Assembly (NCBI GenBank): GCA_013177895.1
Contig: JABLXV010000040.1
Location: 1-64,000 of the forward strand
Direction of reading: 5' to 3'
Length of the DNA: 64,000 nucleotides
Source of the DNA: Brevinematales bacterium
GTDB taxonomy: Bacteria; Spirochaetota; Brevinematia; Brevinematales; GWF1-51-8
This document shows, piece by piece, positions 61,837 to 64,000 of this stretch. Both the position numbers and the translations under genes were made by a program. The notes beneath the pieces are model-generated. The model was given only the letters and a program-made list of their open reading frames with translations, searched no databases and was not told the DNA's origin. Position 1 is the stretch's first letter. Each line of letters opens with the position of its first letter.

Positions 61837-62844
61837 CTATCCCATATATCTGTTTTTTGAATTTATTCCGATCGCAGCACGGACAAGTTCCATTGTCTCA
61901 CGAGCGGCTTTCCCCGCGCGTATCGCCCCGTCGCGCATAATATCATTGACCATATCCTTCCGTGTCGCAAGTTCGGTACGTTTTTTATAAAAATCCTCGA
62001 AATACGTTTTCATGGTCTCAATCAGCTTCTTTTTACAGTCCACACACCCTATCGCGGCGCTTTCACAATCGGAACGTACCCCATCGATCAAATTCTGATC
62101 GGAGGAGAACGCGAGATAGTACGGGAAAAGATTGCATTCGTCGGGATGCCCTGGGTCGTTTCGCTTGATACGTTTGACGTCGGTCACCATAGACATCACC
62201 TTTTTCCGCATCGTCTCTTCATCGTCGCGGAGGTAGATTGCGTTATCATACGATTTACTCATCTTGCGCCCGTCGAGACCGTTCAGCTTAGTCACCTTGC
62301 CGAGTATAGGTTCGGGCTCCTTGAGCACATCGGTCTTATATAAAAAATTGAACCGCCTGACAATTTCGCGGGTGATTTCCAGATGCGGAAGCTGGTCTTT
62401 CCCGACCGGGACGCGGTCAGCCTGGTATAATACGATATCCGCGGCCTGCAGGACGGGATACCCCAGAAATCCCATATTATCAACGTCCTTTCCGGAAAGT
62501 TCTTCCTTCTGTTCCTTAAACGTCGGGTTGCGTTCGCACCAGCTGACAGGGGTGATCATGGAAAGCAGGGTAAAAAGTTCCGAATGCTCGGGGACATCCG
62601 ATTGCAGGAAAAGCACCGATTTTTTGGGATCGAGCCCGGCCGCGACCCAGTCAACAACCATATTATAAATATAATCATTTGCCTGTTCCTTAAATACGGT
62701 CGGGCTGGAGGTCAGCCCATGCAGGTCGGCGACCATATAAAACGCGTCGAATTCGGATTGAAGTTCCACCCAGTTCTTGAGTGCGCCGACATAATTCCCG
62801 AGATGCAGGTATCCGGTAGATCTCATTCCGCTCAGAATTCTCAT
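61837..62844 (-). CDS. trpS: Tryptophan-tRNA ligase
   Basis: 335 residues from the ATG at 62844 (MRILSGMRSTGYLHLGNYVG), with GAGGAG upstream; its ATG overlaps the stop of the preceding gene (ATGA). It charges tRNA-Trp. The class I motifs are GYLHLGN (HIGH-like, residues about 11-17) and GRKMSKSYDN (KMSKS). CVDCKKKLIE near the C-terminus is consistent with the branch carrying an internal Cys pair. Second gene of the operon. Confidence 0.96.
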   Translation of the reverse strand: MRILSGMRSTGYLHLGNYVGALKNWVELQSEFDAFYMVADLHGLTSSPTVFKEQANDYIYNMVVDWVAAGLDPKKSVLFLQSDVPEHSELFTLLSMITPVSWCERNPTFKEQKEELSGKDVDNMGFLGYPVLQAADIVLYQADRVPVGKDQLPHLEITREIVRRFNFLYKTDVLKEPEPILGKVTKLNGLDGRKMSKSYDNAIYLRDDEETMRKKVMSMVTDVKRIKRNDPGHPDECNLFPYYLAFSSDQNLIDGVRSDCESAAIGCVDCKKKLIETMKTYFEDFYKKRTELATRKDMVNDIMRDGAIRAGKAARETMELVRAAIGINSKNRYMG

Positions 62845-63437
62845 AGTATCTCCTCGATCTGCTTGATGAAGCAATTTTTTTCAGAGTCAAAATAGTACTT
62901 TATCTGGAACAGGTATTCGTCCTTATAAATTATATTATAAAAAATATTGTTCTCGCTGATTACTTTACTCTTCTTCTCCCATTGAATATCGAGGGTTGTT
63001 TCGATATTGGTCAACGGAGCTTTCTTCTTCCATTCATAAAATTCCCTCTCGAAATCGGTGGTCATCGTCGAGGCGGTCATCTTAAAATCCAGTACGAACG
63101 CGTCGAAATACCGTATCTTTCTCCCGACATCGATGAGAAAATCCTTGTACGGGACCTCGGATTCCTTTCCGAAAACATACTTGATTTCGAAAAGATATTG
63201 CGTCGTGTGGATAATATCCAGAAAAATCTGGTTTTCGCCGATCTTCTTGGAGTTATTGCCCCAATGCATATTCAGCGTCACTTCTCGGAATTTCCTAAAC
63301 ATATCCCTGCGCCAATTCCCGAATACCGAATCGTAGCTTAGTGTCGTAAAATTCGCCTTAGTATCGAAGTGGCGGTTCAGGAAATAGAATTCCCCAAGGG
63401 TATTCCCGCACATAAATAAATACTTTTCAAGTTCCAT
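62841..63437 (-). CDS. Unknown protein with an internal duplication, first gene of the trpS operon
   Basis: 198 residues from the ATG at 63437 (MELEKYLFMC); a TTG at 63452 is a less likely start. No signal or membrane segment. Two segments of about 38 residues match each other: LNMHWGNNSKKIGENQIF then DIIHTTQYLFEIKYVF, and LDIQWEKKSKVISENNIF then NIIYKDEYLFQIKYYF. Between them is an aromatic-rich stretch with FEREFYEWKKK. I recognise no family. Its stop overlaps trpS by 4 bp. Confidence 0.78.
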   Translation of the reverse strand: MELEKYLFMCGNTLGEFYFLNRHFDTKANFTTLSYDSVFGNWRRDMFRKFREVTLNMHWGNNSKKIGENQIFLDIIHTTQYLFEIKYVFGKESEVPYKDFLIDVGRKIRYFDAFVLDFKMTASTMTTDFEREFYEWKKKAPLTNIETTLDIQWEKKSKVISENNIFYNIIYKDEYLFQIKYYFDSEKNCFIKQIEEIL

Positions 63438-63472
63438 TAACGTACCCGCCAAACAAGATCAATCTGTAGTAT

Positions 63473-63500
63473 ATTATAATGAAAAACGGCGAATAAGTAA
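63473..63500 (-). promoter_or_regulatory. Promoter of the trpS operon
   Basis: On the minus strand TTACTT (63500-63495) and TATAAT (63478-63473) with a 16-bp spacer, 35 bp before the first start. The -10 is perfect, the -35 weak. Confidence 0.5.
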
Positions 63501-63559
63501 ATCTTTCTGCGGCGCAGACTGCCCCGGAAACGAAATATATTTCCCATACCGATATAAAT

Positions 63560-63605
63560 CCCGTGCCGATGCAATTTTACCTGCACCGGCACGGGTATTT
63601 TTATC
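63560..63605. terminator. Long hairpin between the GNAT-like gene and the trpS operon
   Basis: CCCGTGCCG (63560-63568) pairs with CGGCACGGG (63587-63595), and TGCA/TGCA can pair inside. On the plus strand it is followed by TATTTTTATC; on the minus strand by ATTTATAT. It most probably terminates the minus-strand gene ending at 63648, perhaps in both directions. Confidence 0.65.
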
Positions 63606-63647
63606 ATTCATCGACATACCATAGCGTGAGTAGCCCTAAGTACAAGG

Positions 63648-64000
63648 CTAGATGCTTTTATCCCAGACGCGCATCTTTTTATAGACCGTCCCGCCCATCT
63701 TCTCGATCGGCGAGATGATCGCGATATTATCCTCGAGCTCCCATGATAATTCGCCGTCCGTCAGCTTCAGCTTCTTACCGGCCTCAAACGGGAACACATA
63801 CAGAAGCGAATCGATACCCTGTCCGCGGAATTCCGGCATCACCCCGGCGAGGAACAGACGCCCGCGTTTAAATTTGGGTTTCGGCTTCAGGAATATTTTC
63901 CATATAAGATTAATAAGCTGCATAAAATCCTGCATCCAGAACGGGAACTTGCGCGCCCATCGCGTGCATTCCATCCAGTCATAGAGGGCGACAGCCATAC
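63648..64000 (-). CDS. GNAT/YghO-like protein, truncated at the window edge
   Basis: The frame is open to the edge of the window; an ATG at 63998 exists but the sequence there (VALYDWMECTRWARKFPF) already looks like the interior of a larger protein. The C-terminal GNAT-like part contains RLFLAGVMPEFRGQGIDSLL (acetyl-CoA loop), then GELSWELEDNIAI and the end KMGGTVYKKMRVW, which resembles the C-terminus of the roughly 370-residue YghO-type N-acetyltransferase-like family. Function unknown. Followed by a long hairpin. Confidence 0.7.
   Translation of the reverse strand, partial: MAVALYDWMECTRWARKFPFWMQDFMQLINLIWKIFLKPKPKFKRGRLFLAGVMPEFRGQGIDSLLYVFPFEAGKKLKLTDGELSWELEDNIAIISPIEKMGGTVYKKMRVWDKSI

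Noticed and set aside
63438-63647. Possible small gene or tRNA in the right-hand gap
   Set aside because: The gap holds a promoter and a long hairpin; no tRNA fold and no ORF with a ribosome site is seen.

Overview
The window reads as chromosomal DNA of a diderm, flagellated, probably anaerobic bacterium. The diderm call rests on lptB (LPS export), several lipobox lipoproteins and a bifunctional penicillin-binding protein at the left edge. Flagellation rests on a FliD-type filament cap protein. Anaerobic or fermentative metabolism rests on a single-chain pyruvate:ferredoxin oxidoreductase, an ETF/acyl-CoA dehydrogenase cluster and a D-lactate dehydrogenase. A spirochaete-related lineage would fit (FliD, long TPR proteins, chemoreceptors, many lineage-specific lipoproteins), but no rRNA or marker in the window proves this. 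Coding density is very high, with no IS element, integrase, phage gene or CRISPR array. The largest gap without a gene is about 250 bp.

Layout. 1-16615 is mostly plus strand: the 3' part of a class A PBP, a COG1031-type radical SAM protein, trigger factor with a tRNA-Leu(CAA) abutting its stop codon, then the operon gcvT-gcvH-gcvPA-gcvPB-lipM-like-lipA. This operon gives a glycine cleavage system plus its own lipoylation enzymes; the L protein is not in the window. Next come fliD, a small PC4-like protein and two sugar-type ABC permeases. A hairpin-rich gap of about 250 bp separates these from a minus-strand run of 11 genes (26784 down to 16870): ctpA, deoC, accD, lptB, a J-domain protein, thioredoxin, a short ArgA-like acetyltransferase, an NMO/FabK-like flavoprotein, etfB, etfA and acyl-CoA dehydrogenase. 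All junctions are 25 bp or less and one promoter and one terminator can be seen.

26.9-41 kb holds signalling and envelope genes: an unknown membrane protein coupled to a 7TM chemoreceptor, a PAS histidine kinase, a long TPR protein, a partial oligopeptide transporter set (oppB and oppD with a metallophosphoesterase and an unknown secreted protein between them), and a 1126-residue membrane sensor whose acidic linker carries seven 39-bp repeats. 41-49.7 kb holds the classical dnaX-ybaB-recR set leading into nifJ, then a GH57 branching enzyme and a secreted nuclease. 49.8-57.7 kb mixes a DUF4015 glycosidase-like protein, D-2-hydroxyacid dehydrogenase, a lone cyclic-nucleotide-binding protein, a glutaredoxin, a three-gene lipoprotein operon and a degenerate histidine kinase. 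57.7-63.4 kb is a seven-gene minus operon: an unknown protein with an internal duplication, trpS, scpA, scpB, an HDOD protein, pheA and an inositol monophosphatase. The right edge cuts into a GNAT-like gene.

I saw no single obviously novel multi-gene system. The best leads are a Sec-type signal peptide on FliD, a histidine kinase-like membrane protein lacking its phospho-accepting His and ATP-site Asn, the three-lipoprotein operon divergent from it, the repeat-bearing sensor, the hairpin cluster at 16.6-16.8 kb, and repeated zero-gap tail-to-tail gene junctions.
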